64,000 bases of DNA from Nitrospinaceae bacterium (GCA_029261555.1 JAJDBB010000014.1:1-64000); one strand, 5' to 3'. Positions 39,781 through 51,162 are shown, counted from the first letter of the stretch. Notes: generated by a model from the sequence alone, not told the origin. Translations and numbers: made by a program.

Positions 39781-40194
39781 CTATAACTGCTCGTCGGGGT
39801 TGATGGGTTTTTGCACCAGGTCGATTTTGGCCGTTAAATCGGAAGGCATCTGGTTGGGACCCTTTCCCAGAGCCTTGGGTTTCTGGTCCCCTTCAATGCC
39901 TATCCAGACATTTCCTTTGGCCACGCGGACAGGATATACCTTTGTGAACAACTCAGGATTCTGCCGACATCCCCCGGTTTCCAAGTCGTAGCGCCATTCG
40001 TGATTGGGGCAAATCACAACGCCTTCCTCGATTCTCCCCTCCCCCAACGGCGCCCCCTTATGGAGGCACTTGTTGGCAACGGCATAATATTTCCCTTTAT
40101 AATTAAATAAAGCGATCTCTTCGTTCTTGGCGGCAACGATGATGGATTTTCCAACAGGAAGCTCTTCTTCTTTTATAACCCGGACAAATTTCAT
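39781..40194 (-). CDS. Rieske [2Fe-2S] protein, NirD-like
   Basis: 137 aa; CLHKGAPLGEGRIEEGVVICPNHEWRYD (CxH...CxxH cluster ligands). Confidence 0.93.
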   Translation of the reverse strand: MKFVRVIKEEELPVGKSIIVAAKNEEIALFNYKGKYYAVANKCLHKGAPLGEGRIEEGVVICPNHEWRYDLETGGCRQNPELFTKVYPVRVAKGNVWIGIEGDQKPKALGKGPNQMPSDLTAKIDLVQKPINPDEQL

Positions 40195-40209
40195 TTTATT
40201 CCCGACCCA

Positions 40210-41598
40210 TCAAGAAGCCTTGGCGTCTTCCGGAGACTCGGTTTCTTTTCCGGTATCCTCGACAAATTCAAATTCGCAATTGGAATAGATCAGGTCGAGC
40301 GCCTTTTGTCCGCGAATTTTCGAGGTGGTGTGAGCCATGGACTCCCGGTTGTTCGTCACCCGCGCCTGGATTTGCTCCAGGGTCTGCTTGGTTTCATCCG
40401 CCAGACGCTGATATTCATGATCCATGTCGCTTTGCGAAACCTGAATTTTTTCCTCGTCCGCTACGGCTTCCAAAATGGAATACCCCTTGGCGTTGAACGC
40501 GGCCTTTTCTCCCCATTCCTTTTTGGCTCGTTCTTCTTCAAACCCGGAATCCTCCCACTTCATTCCGGATTTTTGCATCTGGTATTTCATTCCCTCGACC
40601 ATGAACTTTAATTCGCGTTTTACGGAGGAATCAGGCGGAGTAAGATCGTTGTCTTCGATGAGTTTGTTGAAAATTTCTTCTTTAATTCGAACCTCTTCCT
40701 GATTCTCCTTGAACGCCTGAATGTCGGACTTCACGGCAAGGCGAAACTTCTCAACCGAATCCATGCCAATTTCTTTTCGCTTTACAAGCTCGTCGGTCAA
40801 CTCCGGCAACACCAGTTTTTTAACGTCCTTCAGTCGCACATTAAACAACCCTGTATCGACTTCCTCGTCTTCCTCGCTTCCAGGAATGGGCATGCTGACG
40901 CGTTTAATCTTGTTGTTCCAATCCGTTGGTAAAGCCACCTTGACCTCGAACTCCTCGCCCTTTTTATGTCCGATCAATTGTTGCTCAAATCCCTCGATCA
41001 TTTTTTTCTGGCCAATGCGAACCGAGTAATCCCGGGCGTCGCCGTTTTCCAGGCGCGCCCCTCCTCTTTGGAATCCTTCGAAATCCAGCAAAACGACGTC
41101 TCCCAACTGCGCGGCATGGTCGTCTTCAAAAGGTTCCAGTTCCCCCAACGGCTCTATAATTTTTGCGATGGCGCCGTCCACTTCCTTATCCGTCGCCTTG
41201 AACAATTTACGCTTAAACTTGAGTCCCATATAAGGCTTGAGTTTCACGTCCTCCTTGACGTCCAGCAAAACGGTAAACGAAAGCGGCGCGTCCTTCTTTA
41301 TATTCTTCAGTTCGCCGTGGTCGATCTCCGGCTCGCCCGCCGGGGTGATGCCGGACTCCTTGAGCGCTTTCTCATAATATTCCTGCATCAACTCCTGAAA
41401 CAAACTGCCGAAGGACTGAATCGGCACCTGCTTCTCCAGAATATTTTTTGGAATTTTTCCGGGCCGAAACCCCGGCATCTTAATTTGCTTGTTGACGTCC
41501 TTGTAAGCCTGCTCCACTCGGCTGGACATGACGGTTTCCGGAATCTTGATTTTCAATTTCCGTTTCCGGCCTTCCAATTCGACCACTTCGTATTCCAT
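40210..41598 (-). CDS. tig: Trigger factor
   Basis: 462 aa; MPGFRPGKIPKNILEKQ ribosome-binding signature, FKBP-type PPIase middle domain, long helical C-domain. Confidence 0.93.
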   Translation of the reverse strand: MEYEVVELEGRKRKLKIKIPETVMSSRVEQAYKDVNKQIKMPGFRPGKIPKNILEKQVPIQSFGSLFQELMQEYYEKALKESGITPAGEPEIDHGELKNIKKDAPLSFTVLLDVKEDVKLKPYMGLKFKRKLFKATDKEVDGAIAKIIEPLGELEPFEDDHAAQLGDVVLLDFEGFQRGGARLENGDARDYSVRIGQKKMIEGFEQQLIGHKKGEEFEVKVALPTDWNNKIKRVSMPIPGSEEDEEVDTGLFNVRLKDVKKLVLPELTDELVKRKEIGMDSVEKFRLAVKSDIQAFKENQEEVRIKEEIFNKLIEDNDLTPPDSSVKRELKFMVEGMKYQMQKSGMKWEDSGFEEERAKKEWGEKAAFNAKGYSILEAVADEEKIQVSQSDMDHEYQRLADETKQTLEQIQARVTNNRESMAHTTSKIRGQKALDLIYSNCEFEFVEDTGKETESPEDAKAS

Positions 41599-41628
41599 TA
41601 ATTTCCCTCGACTGATATCAAATTTTTG

Positions 41629-42780
41629 TTAAACGGCAGTTTCCTGTTCTTTCCCAAAACGCTCTTTTATAATCCGGTCAACCTCAGCTTTGAGTTTCGG
41701 CAAAATTTCATCGTACGAATAGGCCCCCAACGGTTCCGGTCCTTGTTTGAGGTTCACCTTGCTGGGACCGCACCAAAGGCCCAGGTCCGCGTCGTCCGTC
41801 TCTCCAGGACCGTTCACCCGGCATCCCATCACCGCGATGGTGAGTTTGTATTTTTCCGCGTAACGGGTCAACTCCCGGACGTCCTGCGCCAGTTCAACAA
41901 ATTTATCGTTCTCGACCCGCGAACAACTGGGACAGGAAATGATATTCAACCGTTCGTTAAAATTTTCTGGAACAGACCGAAACCGGCCCGCGTAAATATC
42001 GTCGATAATCTGCCGTCCAACGGTAATCTCCTCGCCCTTTTCCTCGTTAGGCAGAGTCAGAGAAACGCGAATGGTGTCGCCAATTCCGGCGGAAATCAAC
42101 TGCTCAAACGCGATCCGCGTTTTGATAATGCCTTCAGGCGGCATCCCCGCCTCCGTCACTCCAAGATGTAACGGAACGTCGGGCCGCTCCTTTGCAAAAC
42201 GCTTGTTGGCCTTGATCACCTCTTCCGCGTCCGAATCTTTAAGCGACACGCAATAATTCACAAATCCAAGGTCGTCCAAAATTTTGCAATGGTCGGCGGC
42301 GGAGCGCACCATGGCTTCCACCGAGTCGTCGGGATATTTGGCCAGGTAATCCGGATCGACGGAACCGCCGTTGACGCCGATGCGAATTGCGCAGTCGTTG
42401 TCCTTTGCGGCTTTGACGATAAACTCCACCTTTTCCCGAATGGTTTTGTCCTTATCAAGATGGTACAGATGCCCCGGGTTGTAGCGGATCTTATTCACAT
42501 GGGGCGCCACCTTTTCCGCCAGGCGGTAATTCTCCTGAAGGTCTACGGAAAGAACGGCGTCGGTATGCTTCCGAATTTCCTTGAGCGCTTCCAGATCGCG
42601 CTCGTCGTCAATCGCGATGCGAATCACGTCGGCATGGGCTTTTTCCAAAATTTCAACCTGGCGCCGGGTGGCGGGGATATCTTTTGTTTGCGTGGCGGCC
42701 ATGCTCTGAACAGCAATCGGAGCGTCGCCCCCAATTTCCAGCCTGCCGATTTTTATTTTTCGTGTTTTTCTGGTAATCAT
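41629..42780 (-). CDS. ispG: 4-hydroxy-3-methylbut-2-enyl diphosphate synthase IspG
   Basis: 383 aa; [36 protein letters not shown] Fe-S ligands. Confidence 0.97.
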   Translation of the reverse strand: MITRKTRKIKIGRLEIGGDAPIAVQSMAATQTKDIPATRRQVEILEKAHADVIRIAIDDERDLEALKEIRKHTDAVLSVDLQENYRLAEKVAPHVNKIRYNPGHLYHLDKDKTIREKVEFIVKAAKDNDCAIRIGVNGGSVDPDYLAKYPDDSVEAMVRSAADHCKILDDLGFVNYCVSLKDSDAEEVIKANKRFAKERPDVPLHLGVTEAGMPPEGIIKTRIAFEQLISAGIGDTIRVSLTLPNEEKGEEITVGRQIIDDIYAGRFRSVPENFNERLNIISCPSCSRVENDKFVELAQDVRELTRYAEKYKLTIAVMGCRVNGPGETDDADLGLWCGPSKVNLKQGPEPLGAYSYDEILPKLKAEVDRIIKERFGKEQETAV

Positions 42781-43010
42781 TATATTAGAGAACCCTTAAC
42801 GGTTAAAATCAAAGTCCAGCTTCCTAAATTTTTCGTCTTTCAGACTATCAAAATAACCTGCGGCAAACAAACACAATTGCAAACGCCCCCGTTTATTCAA
42901 GCCTTCCAAACAGGAAAAGGTTTCCATGGGGGGTTTACTTAACGAATGGATAAAATGATACAATTGGTATTTATTTCACAAACTTCACGACCGGTCATAA
43001 TCTATTCGCC

Positions 43011-44873
43011 ATGAAAAAATTATTCCTCCTGCTCGCCCTGAACGTTCTTTTCGCTTCGCCTGCTTTTGCCGAACCGCAACACGGTTTGTCTTTATATGGA
43101 ACCAACGGTTTAAAATATCAACCGGGGCAACCCTACGACTACGCCAACCCAAACGCCCCAAAAGGCGGCCAGCTCACACTGAGCGATTTCGGAGCTTTTA
43201 CCAAGTTGAACCCCGCCTCGTTAAAAGGAGTCATCGCTCCAGGCGTCGGCGGATTCGTTTTTCAAACGCCCATGGACAGTTCCAGCGACGACGACGAACC
43301 TTTTTCGCAATACGGCAATCTGGTTGAAAAAGTGGAACTCGCCGAGGACCGCATGAGCATGGTGTATCACATATATAAAAATGCCCGTTTCTCGGACGGT
43401 CACCCGGTCACGGCGGACGACTTCGTTTTTTCCTTCGAGGTTATCCAGCACCCGGAATACCATCCGGTCTACAAACAATACTTCAAGGATATTAAAAAAG
43501 TCGAAAAACTCGACAAGCATCGAGTGAAATATACTTTTGCGATTTTCAACCAGGAACTTCCCCTGATAACGGGACAGATGTTTATTCTCCCCAAACATAT
43601 CTACGGCGCCGAGGGTAAAAATTTTGGGACCGACTTCGATGAAATTGCCGTCGGAAGCGGACCTTATGTGGTGGACAAATTCGATTTTGGAAAGTACATC
43701 ACTCTCAAACGCAACCCCGACTGGTGGGGCAAGGATATCGCCGCCAATAAAGGCCGCTACAATTTCGACAAGCTTACCTGGAAAGTTTACCTCGATCCCG
43801 TCGCCCAGCGGGAAGGATTCAAAGGCGGAGGGTTTGACGTCATGCTGGTCAACAGTTCGCGCGACTGGGCTTTGGATTTTCAAGGCGACTTCGTAAAAAA
43901 AAGCTATTACATTCGCCGCAAGGTTCCCCACAACCGGGTGGCGGGCATGCAGGGCTACGCCATGAACCAGCGCAACGATTTATTCAAGTCGCGAAAGGTT
44001 CGCGCCGCGATGGCGCTAGCGTTCGATTTTGAGTGGAGCAACAAAAATCTTTTTTATGGCCAGTACACCCGCAACGAATGTTACTTCGACAATAATCCGG
44101 AAATGAAGGCCAAAGGCCTGCCATCCGACGAGGTAAAAAAAATCCTTCTCGATCTTAAAAAGCGATATCCCAAACACGTCCCCAAAACCGTTTTCACCAA
44201 ACCGGTGGGAACTCCCGGCCAGGGGACGTCGAATGAAAAAAACCTGGCGCTGGCTAAGGCTCTGCTGGATTCCGCCGGTTGGAAACCGGGTAAGGACGGG
44301 ATACGTGAAAAAGACGGAAAAAAGTTAGCCTTCACAACGCTTTTAGCCAGTCCAGCTTTCCAGAGAATCACCGAACCTTTTAAGAACAATCTTCGCAAAA
44401 TCGGGGCGGACATGGACGTCAAACTGGTTCAGGTAGCCGAATACGAAGAGAAGTTGAGAAACTTCAAATTCGACATGGTCGTGGCCAGCTATCCCCAAAG
44501 CAGATCGCCGGGCAACGAGCAACGCTACATGTGGGGGAGCGAATCGGCGGACACTCCGGGAAGCCGTAATTTTATGGGAATCAAGAACCCCGCCGTCGAC
44601 GAGTTGATTGAAAAAATTGTCCAGGGAAAAACCCGAAAAGAACTGATCGACTCTATCCAGGCCATGGATCGAATTTTAACGCACCAGTTTTATCTAGTTC
44701 CCCACTGGTATATCGCTTACGACCGAGTGGTCTATTGGAATAGAATTTCCGGCCCAAAAGTCAACGCCTCCCAGGCCAACATCCTGAACAACATTCTGCA
44801 ATGGTGGTGGCTGGATCAGTCCAAAGCCGATAAATTAAAACAGGCGCGAAAAGCAAACAGCGCTGTGAATTAA
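43011..44873 (+). CDS. yejA: Peptide/oligopeptide ABC transporter substrate-binding protein, YejA-like
   Basis: 620 aa; signal peptide, HGLSLYGTNGLKYQ..FDYANPNAPKGGQLTLS, SBP family 5; followed by yejB/E/F. Confidence 0.93.
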   Translation: MKKLFLLLALNVLFASPAFAEPQHGLSLYGTNGLKYQPGQPYDYANPNAPKGGQLTLSDFGAFTKLNPASLKGVIAPGVGGFVFQTPMDSSSDDDEPFSQYGNLVEKVELAEDRMSMVYHIYKNARFSDGHPVTADDFVFSFEVIQHPEYHPVYKQYFKDIKKVEKLDKHRVKYTFAIFNQELPLITGQMFILPKHIYGAEGKNFGTDFDEIAVGSGPYVVDKFDFGKYITLKRNPDWWGKDIAANKGRYNFDKLTWKVYLDPVAQREGFKGGGFDVMLVNSSRDWALDFQGDFVKKSYYIRRKVPHNRVAGMQGYAMNQRNDLFKSRKVRAAMALAFDFEWSNKNLFYGQYTRNECYFDNNPEMKAKGLPSDEVKKILLDLKKRYPKHVPKTVFTKPVGTPGQGTSNEKNLALAKALLDSAGWKPGKDGIREKDGKKLAFTTLLASPAFQRITEPFKNNLRKIGADMDVKLVQVAEYEEKLRNFKFDMVVASYPQSRSPGNEQRYMWGSESADTPGSRNFMGIKNPAVDELIEKIVQGKTRKELIDSIQAMDRILTHQFYLVPHWYIAYDRVVYWNRISGPKVNASQANILNNILQWWWLDQSKADKLKQARKANSAVN

Positions 44874-44918
44874 CCTGAGCGCTATCCTCATTAAAAACGT
44901 CTACACCCTCCCACATTC

Positions 44919-46061
44919 ATGATCAGCTATATCATTCGCAGATTGCTATTCATGTTCCCGACCTTGGTCGGGATCCTCACTATCACCTTCATCGTCATCC
45001 AATTTGTTCCCGGCGGCCCCGTCGACCAAATGAAATCCCAACTTCGCGGCCATAGCGGCGTGTTGACAGAAGCGGGCGGCGGAGCGGCGCTGGACGTCGC
45101 CGGACGAAAACAGGAGGAGCTCGATCCGAAATACCTCGAGCAATTGAAAAAAATTTACCACCTGGACCGTCCTCTATGGGAAAGGTACCTGCGGACCTTG
45201 GTCTGGTATTCCCCTAAACAAAACGACCGACCCTTTATTGAAAAATTTTTCGATTACGACAATTGGGAAGGGTTTCTCGTCTTCAAGTTTGGCGATTCGT
45301 TTTACCGCAACAAATCAGTGCTGGAGTTGATCGTCGAAAAACTTCCGGTCTCCGCTTCCCTGGGCGTGATCAGTTTTTTTACGACTTACATCGTCTGTAT
45401 CTTCCTTGGAGTATTCAAGGCCGTCCGGCACGAATCGACTTTTGATACAGCGAGCAGTCTGGTGGTTTTGATCGGGTACAGCACACCGGGGTTTGTTTTG
45501 GGGATTTTTCTGATTGTTTTTCTGGGGCCGGGCGACGGCGCGGTAGCGCACCTGATTCCGTTGGCCGGTCTCACCTCCGCAGGAGTACCGGGTTATGAAG
45601 ACTGGTCTGCCTGGGAGAAGCTTATCGATTACCTGCATCACCTTGCCGCGCCATTGATCTGCTTCATGGTGGGAAGTTTTGCGACCCTGACCATGCTCAC
45701 CAAAAACGCCGTGCTGGAGGAGATGCGCAAGCAATATGTGCTCACCGCAAAGGCAAAAGGACTCTCCCAGCGCGCCGTCTTGTTCAAGCATATTTTAAAA
45801 AATTCCCTCATTCCTCTGGTCACCGGTTTCCCCATCGGGTTTTTGGCGATGTTTTTTACCGGATCGCTGTTGATCGAACAAATTTTCACGCTCGACGGAC
45901 TGGGCCTTCTTTCCTATCAGGCGGTGATCCAGCGCGATTATCCGATTGTCATGGGAAACCTGTTCATATTTTCGCTGATGGGACTGGTGGGGCAATTGTT
46001 AACCGACGTCTCATACGTTCTCATTGATCGAAGAATTTCCTTCGAAGAATCCCAGGGTTGA
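44919..46061 (+). CDS. yejB: ABC transporter permease YejB-like
   Basis: 380 aa; MISYIIRRLLFMFPTLVGILTITFIVIQFVPGGPVDQM, YVLTAKAKGLSQRAVLFKHILKNSLIPLVTG. Confidence 0.94.
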   Translation: MISYIIRRLLFMFPTLVGILTITFIVIQFVPGGPVDQMKSQLRGHSGVLTEAGGGAALDVAGRKQEELDPKYLEQLKKIYHLDRPLWERYLRTLVWYSPKQNDRPFIEKFFDYDNWEGFLVFKFGDSFYRNKSVLELIVEKLPVSASLGVISFFTTYIVCIFLGVFKAVRHESTFDTASSLVVLIGYSTPGFVLGIFLIVFLGPGDGAVAHLIPLAGLTSAGVPGYEDWSAWEKLIDYLHHLAAPLICFMVGSFATLTMLTKNAVLEEMRKQYVLTAKAKGLSQRAVLFKHILKNSLIPLVTGFPIGFLAMFFTGSLLIEQIFTLDGLGLLSYQAVIQRDYPIVMGNLFIFSLMGLVGQLLTDVSYVLIDRRISFEESQG

Positions 46062-46069
46062 GGCGCGTA

Positions 46070-47392
46070 ATGAAACTGGATTCCGAACTGAAAATAAAAC
46101 TGGCGAAATTCAAGTCCGACAAGCGCGCCTGGTTCAGCTTCCTGTTCCTGTTTTCCCTTTTCGCGATCACCCTGCCGGCGGAAATTCTTTGCAATGTCCG
46201 CCCTCTTGTCATGAGCGTTGGTGGCAAGTTGTATTTTCCCGCTTTTGTCCAATACAGCGAAAAGGAATTTGGCGGGAGCGCCGAAGCGGAGCCGGATTAT
46301 CACTCGCAAAGTTTTCAAAATTTTATCCAGGGCGTTCCTGCAACCAATCAAAATTCCCCCGCTGTCGATTTGAGTGATTTTGACGATGAAGAACCGGCTC
46401 TGGCGGAGGACGATTCGTTTGGCCTTGGATTGGGAGACTTTGAAGATACGGAAACGGCGTCGCCGGAACCGGAGGCTATTTTTACTTTGACGCTGGAAGA
46501 TTTTGAAGAGGAAGACGCCTTTACTGCGAAACCTGAAATTTCCGTCCCTCAGCCAACGGCGGTCCAACACCAGCCAAAAGACGTCTGGTTCCTTTGGCCG
46601 CCGGTGCGTTATGACTACAAATACATTTCCACACAAAGCCGGTCGGGACGCGAGGTATTGGCCTCTCCTTTTGAAACCCGAAGCAAAATCGACAACCAGG
46701 TTATCCTTTCTTCCAGGGTGGACGGACATTACCTGGGAACGGACGACCGGGGACGCGACGTTCTCGCCCGCCTGATCTACGGTTTCAGGATATCGATGAT
46801 CTTTGGAATTTCCCTGGCCATTACCGGAACGCTGGTCGGATGCCTGTTGGGCGGCGTCCAGGGTTATTTTGGCGGGTGGATTGATCTTATCGGCCAGCGC
46901 ATCACGGAAATCTGGGGATCGATGCCCCGCCTTTTCATTCTTATCATCATCAGCTCCTTGCTGACCCGATCAGTCCTTGTTCTTTTCCTGGTGTTGAACC
47001 TGACCGCCTGGATGGGCATCGCCGCATACATCCGCGCTGAATTCCTAAAGGTGCGGAACCTGGAATTTGTGAAAGCGGCGAAGGCCATGGGCGTATCCGA
47101 TTTCAAAATCATGCGTCGCCACATATTGCCCAACTCCCTCACCCCGGTGATCACATTTTTTCCTTTCGAGGTTACGGCGGGAATCCTGGCGCTGGTGAGC
47201 CTGGACTTTTTAAACCTGGGCGTTCCCAGTCCTGCGCCCAGCATCGGCGAATTACTCTCCCAGGGAAAGGCAAACCTGCAGGCGACCTGGATCATCCTTC
47301 CCACCTTCGCGGTTTTGACGATCACTCTCAGCCTGCTCACTTTTGTCGGCGATGGAATCCGCAACGCCTTCGACCCCAGAAAGGCAAATTGA
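46070..47392 (+). CDS. yejE: ABC transporter permease YejE-like, with acidic periplasmic insert
   Basis: DKRAWFSFLFLFSLFAITLPAE, LGTDDRGRDVLARLIYGFRISMIFGI, EAA loop EFVKAAKAMGVSDFKIMRRHILPN; ATG 46070 preferred over TTG 46058. Confidence 0.92.
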   Translation: MKLDSELKIKLAKFKSDKRAWFSFLFLFSLFAITLPAEILCNVRPLVMSVGGKLYFPAFVQYSEKEFGGSAEAEPDYHSQSFQNFIQGVPATNQNSPAVDLSDFDDEEPALAEDDSFGLGLGDFEDTETASPEPEAIFTLTLEDFEEEDAFTAKPEISVPQPTAVQHQPKDVWFLWPPVRYDYKYISTQSRSGREVLASPFETRSKIDNQVILSSRVDGHYLGTDDRGRDVLARLIYGFRISMIFGISLAITGTLVGCLLGGVQGYFGGWIDLIGQRITEIWGSMPRLFILIIISSLLTRSVLVLFLVLNLTAWMGIAAYIRAEFLKVRNLEFVKAAKAMGVSDFKIMRRHILPNSLTPVITFFPFEVTAGILALVSLDFLNLGVPSPAPSIGELLSQGKANLQATWIILPTFAVLTITLSLLTFVGDGIRNAFDPRKAN

Positions 47393-47396
47393 TCGC

Positions 47397-49406
47397 ATGT
47401 TGCTAAAAGTCGAAGACCTCCGCACATATTTTCGCGTCTACCCGAACCAAACGGCCAAAGCCGTGGACGGCGTTTCTCTGGAACTGGAGCAAGGAGAAAC
47501 CCTGGCTCTGGTGGGGGAATCCGGGTGCGGTAAAACGCAGACGGCTTTTTCAATCATTCGGCTGTTAGCCGATAATGGATTCCATCCATCGGGAACGATC
47601 CAGTTCGACGGCCAGGATATTTCCGCTCTCCCGGAAGAGGAAATGCGCGCCGTCCGTGGCAACGATATTTCCATGATCTTCCAGGAACCCATGACGTCCC
47701 TCAATCCCGTGTACCGGGTGAGCAGTCAGTTGGAGGAGCCGCTCCGTATCCACCGACAAATGACCAAGGGGGAAGCGCGGCAACGCGCCATGGAATTGCT
47801 CGACCAGGTGGGAATTCCAGACCCGGAAAAACGGATCGACGATTTCCCGCATCAACTTTCAGGCGGCATGAAACAGCGTGCGATGATCGCCATGGCCCTG
47901 GCCTGCGAACCCAAACTCCTGATCGCGGACGAGCCGACAACGGCTTTGGACGTGACCATTCAGGCGCAGGTATTGAAACTCATGGCCGACCTGCAAAAAC
48001 AAAACGGGATGAGCATTTTACTTATCACCCACGACCTGGGAATCGTGAATCAAATGGCGGACCGTATCGCCATCATGTACGCGGGAAAGATTGTGGAGAC
48101 GGGAACCCGCGAGCAGATTTTTAAAAATATGGCGCACCCCTACACGCGACGTTTGTTCGCGTCTATTCCCAAGCCGGGCCAGTCCAAATTTTATTTGAAC
48201 ACCATTCCCGGTCTGGTGCCTCCGGCGACGGAGTACGGCGAGGGTTGCCTGTTTGCGGACCGGTGTCATTGGGTGATGGACCTTTGCAGAACCAAGGACA
48301 GCCCAATATACGCATTGGACGACGGGCACAAAACGGCTTGTCATCTTTACGAATCGAAAAAATCTCACGAGGCTTTGAACGAACCTCTGGTTCCCGCTCC
48401 GCAAAAAGAAACAAGCGAAGATATTTTGATCGAAATAAATTCGCTCAAAACCCATTTCCCGATTTACAAGGGCGTTTTAAAAAGGGTTTCAAATTACGTC
48501 AAGGCGGTGGACAACGTCGACTTGAGGATAAAGTCGGGTTCCACCCTGGCGCTGGTTGGCGAATCGGGTTGCGGCAAAACCACCCTGGGCGAATCGATTT
48601 TAAGGTTGAACCGGGAAGCGACGGGAGAAGTTATTTTCCAGGGCCAGGACGTCCTACAACTGGAAACGGCTCAATTAAAATCAATACGCAGGCATTTGCA
48701 AATCGTTTTTCAAGATCCCTTCGGCTCCCTTTCGCCGCGCATGACGGTGAGCCAAATCGTGGGAGAAGGATTGGAAGTCCATCATCCGGATTTGAACGCC
48801 GGTCAGCGGGAGAAAAAAATCCTAACGGTATTAAATGAAGTCGGGCTTTCCGCCTCGGCGATGAGCAGATACCCGCACGAGTTTTCCGGAGGACAGAGGC
48901 AAAGGATCAGCATTGCGCGTGCCCTGATTCTCGAACCGGAGTTCATCGTTCTGGACGAGCCGACCAGCGCCCTGGACGTCTCCGTTCAGGCGCAAATCCT
49001 GAATTTACTGCGCGACCTGCAATACAAAAGAAACCTGACCTATTTGTTCATCACCCATAATTTAAGCGTGGTGGAATACCTTGCGGACGAAGCGGCCATC
49101 ATGTATCTCGGTCGTGTGGTGGAATACGCATCGGTTAAGGAACTTTTCAAAAATCCGCGCCACCCTTATACGCAAAAGCTTTTGGCGTCTGTTCCGAGCC
49201 TGGGCGAGCGAAAACCGTTTGAAGACATGGTCGGGGACGTGCCTTCTCCCCTCGACCCGCCTCCCGGATGTTATTTTCATCCGCGCTGTCCGATTTTTTT
49301 AGCGGAGCAGGAAGGATCAACACTGAGAAAGAAATGTCTTTCCAAATATCCTGACAAGACCGCCTCGCAAACCGGTTTTGCCGCTTGCCATGCGCTGAAC
49401 GCATAA
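47397..49406 (+). CDS. yejF: ABC transporter ATP-binding protein YejF-like (two ATPase domains)
   Basis: two Walker A ([30 protein letters not shown]) and two LSGG-type signatures; ATG at 47397. Confidence 0.95.
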   Translation: MLLKVEDLRTYFRVYPNQTAKAVDGVSLELEQGETLALVGESGCGKTQTAFSIIRLLADNGFHPSGTIQFDGQDISALPEEEMRAVRGNDISMIFQEPMTSLNPVYRVSSQLEEPLRIHRQMTKGEARQRAMELLDQVGIPDPEKRIDDFPHQLSGGMKQRAMIAMALACEPKLLIADEPTTALDVTIQAQVLKLMADLQKQNGMSILLITHDLGIVNQMADRIAIMYAGKIVETGTREQIFKNMAHPYTRRLFASIPKPGQSKFYLNTIPGLVPPATEYGEGCLFADRCHWVMDLCRTKDSPIYALDDGHKTACHLYESKKSHEALNEPLVPAPQKETSEDILIEINSLKTHFPIYKGVLKRVSNYVKAVDNVDLRIKSGSTLALVGESGCGKTTLGESILRLNREATGEVIFQGQDVLQLETAQLKSIRRHLQIVFQDPFGSLSPRMTVSQIVGEGLEVHHPDLNAGQREKKILTVLNEVGLSASAMSRYPHEFSGGQRQRISIARALILEPEFIVLDEPTSALDVSVQAQILNLLRDLQYKRNLTYLFITHNLSVVEYLADEAAIMYLGRVVEYASVKELFKNPRHPYTQKLLASVPSLGERKPFEDMVGDVPSPLDPPPGCYFHPRCPIFLAEQEGSTLRKKCLSKYPDKTASQTGFAACHALNA

Positions 49407-49468
49407 TTTTTTCCTCTGGATAATTTTTTTTGGTTACAATTTAGTATTGATAAATACCCGCCGATCCC

Positions 49469-50149
49469 ATGAAAACTTATTTTCCACTAATACCAGCAGC
49501 CCTTGTTTTGGGAATGTTTTTTTCGTCCCCTGCTTTGGGGCAGGAAACGGTAGAGATCGACGCCCTGGTTGAAGAGCTTCAACAAAACCCAAACGACGGG
49601 GACAAACAGGCGTTGCTTGGCGTTCTGTATTTAAAATCCGGGGATTATCAAAAGTCCGTCGCGCCGTTGCAACAGGCGTTAACGATCGAACCCGATAAGG
49701 CGCGCGCACATTTTTATCTTGGACTGGCCTACGGGGCGCTTGGCTCGCATAATAAGAAATTGGAGGCGTTCAGGGAAAGTATTCGCCTCGACCCGGGATA
49801 CTCCCCGGCGCAATTTAAAATGGGGGTGGCGTTGGCCGCTGGGTTGCGGCATCAGGAGGCGGTCATCCATTACAAAAAAGCTCTATCGTTAAGCCCGCAA
49901 CATTTCAAAACACAATATTTCCTGGCGCTCTCTCTGTACCAGTCGCATCGCTACCGGGAAGCCATTCCTTATTTGGAGGCGGCGATAAGTTTGCAACCGG
50001 ACTTTGCAGAGTCCCATCATTTGCTCGCGCTGTGCTATGTAAAACTACAACGATTTAAAAAGTCCATCGATCCCCTTAAAACGTTCATCCGTTTAAACCC
50101 CTCTGGCGACCTCGGTTTTCTTGATGAACATTCTGCTTCATTTAAATAG
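49469..50149 (+). CDS. TPR repeat protein with signal peptide
   Basis: 226 aa; repeated A-x-Y-LG/ YL..A..L.P TPR pattern. Confidence 0.88.
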   Translation: MKTYFPLIPAALVLGMFFSSPALGQETVEIDALVEELQQNPNDGDKQALLGVLYLKSGDYQKSVAPLQQALTIEPDKARAHFYLGLAYGALGSHNKKLEAFRESIRLDPGYSPAQFKMGVALAAGLRHQEAVIHYKKALSLSPQHFKTQYFLALSLYQSHRYREAIPYLEAAISLQPDFAESHHLLALCYVKLQRFKKSIDPLKTFIRLNPSGDLGFLDEHSASFK

Positions 50150-50257
50150 CTCTCTCCTCTTTTTATATTTTTTTACGCCCCTTTAAAATTCCTCAAAAGG
50201 TATTATATTTACTTAGAGAAGCTGTAGGTTTCGTTTATTGACGAGGAGGCGAAATTC

Positions 50258-51124
50258 ATGAACGTCTTATATCCTCTTGCCAAGCGCTATATCGCGGGCG
50301 AAGACTTGCCCACGGCGTTACGTTCCATAAAATCCCTTAACCAATCCGGTTACCTTTCGTCCATAGACGTCCTGGGGGAAAACACGACGAATCGGCTCCA
50401 GGCCGAAAGCGCCATGGGCGAATACATCCAAATTTTGAGGCGGGCTGACGCCTTTCCCTTCCCGCTGGACTTGTCCATCAAGGTCACGCAGATGGGTTTG
50501 GACGTCGACAAGGATTTATGCAAAAAAAATATTGAGGCGATATTGAATTCGGCCAATCAGCACACGGTTCGCCTGGACATGGAGGGTTCAGACTACACGC
50601 AAAGAACGCTGGACTTATGCATTGAGCTTCATAAAACCCACAAGCGACTGGGGCAGGCGGTGCAGGCCTATTTACACAGAACCCAAAGGGACGTGGAAGA
50701 TTTGATTCATCAGGGAATTTCCGTGCGGCTTTGCAAAGGCGCCTATAAAGAACCGCCGGAACGCGCTTTAGAATCGATGGACGACGTCCGGGAGAATTTC
50801 AAAAAACTTTCCTTCACGCTTTTAAAGGAAGGATTCATTCCAGCTATCGCCACTCACGACGAGTATTTGATCCAGGAAATTTTAAATTTTGCCGAACGGG
50901 AGAAAATCGACGAACGATCTTTTTATTTTGAAATGCTGTACGGAGTGGGCAGGGACTTGCAAAAACTTTTGCTGGATAAAGGTTTCCAGGTAAGGGTCTA
51001 CGTCCCCTATGGAAAATCCTGGCTTCCCTACACGTTAAGAAGACTGGCGGAACGTAAGGAAAATATCTTGTTCGTGCTGGGAAACTTTTTTAAGGAAACT
51101 TTTGGACTTAGAAAACTGCATTAA
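50258..51124 (+). CDS. Proline dehydrogenase (stand-alone)
   Basis: 288 aa; TVRLDMEGSDYTQRTLDLC, QAYLHRTQRDVEDLI, VRLCKGAYKEP, FYFEMLYGVGRDLQ. Confidence 0.92.
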   Translation: MNVLYPLAKRYIAGEDLPTALRSIKSLNQSGYLSSIDVLGENTTNRLQAESAMGEYIQILRRADAFPFPLDLSIKVTQMGLDVDKDLCKKNIEAILNSANQHTVRLDMEGSDYTQRTLDLCIELHKTHKRLGQAVQAYLHRTQRDVEDLIHQGISVRLCKGAYKEPPERALESMDDVRENFKKLSFTLLKEGFIPAIATHDEYLIQEILNFAEREKIDERSFYFEMLYGVGRDLQKLLLDKGFQVRVYVPYGKSWLPYTLRRLAERKENILFVLGNFFKETFGLRKLH

Positions 51125-51162
51125 CGAAAAACTGAATATTTCCGGAGTTTTTCACCACCCTA

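Noticed and set aside
42289-42942. 217-aa plus-strand ORF
   Set aside because: Antisense to ispG with no domain support
43221-43931. 236-aa minus-strand ORF
   Set aside because: Antisense to yejA
46864-47553. 229-aa minus-strand ORF
   Set aside because: Antisense to yejE/yejF
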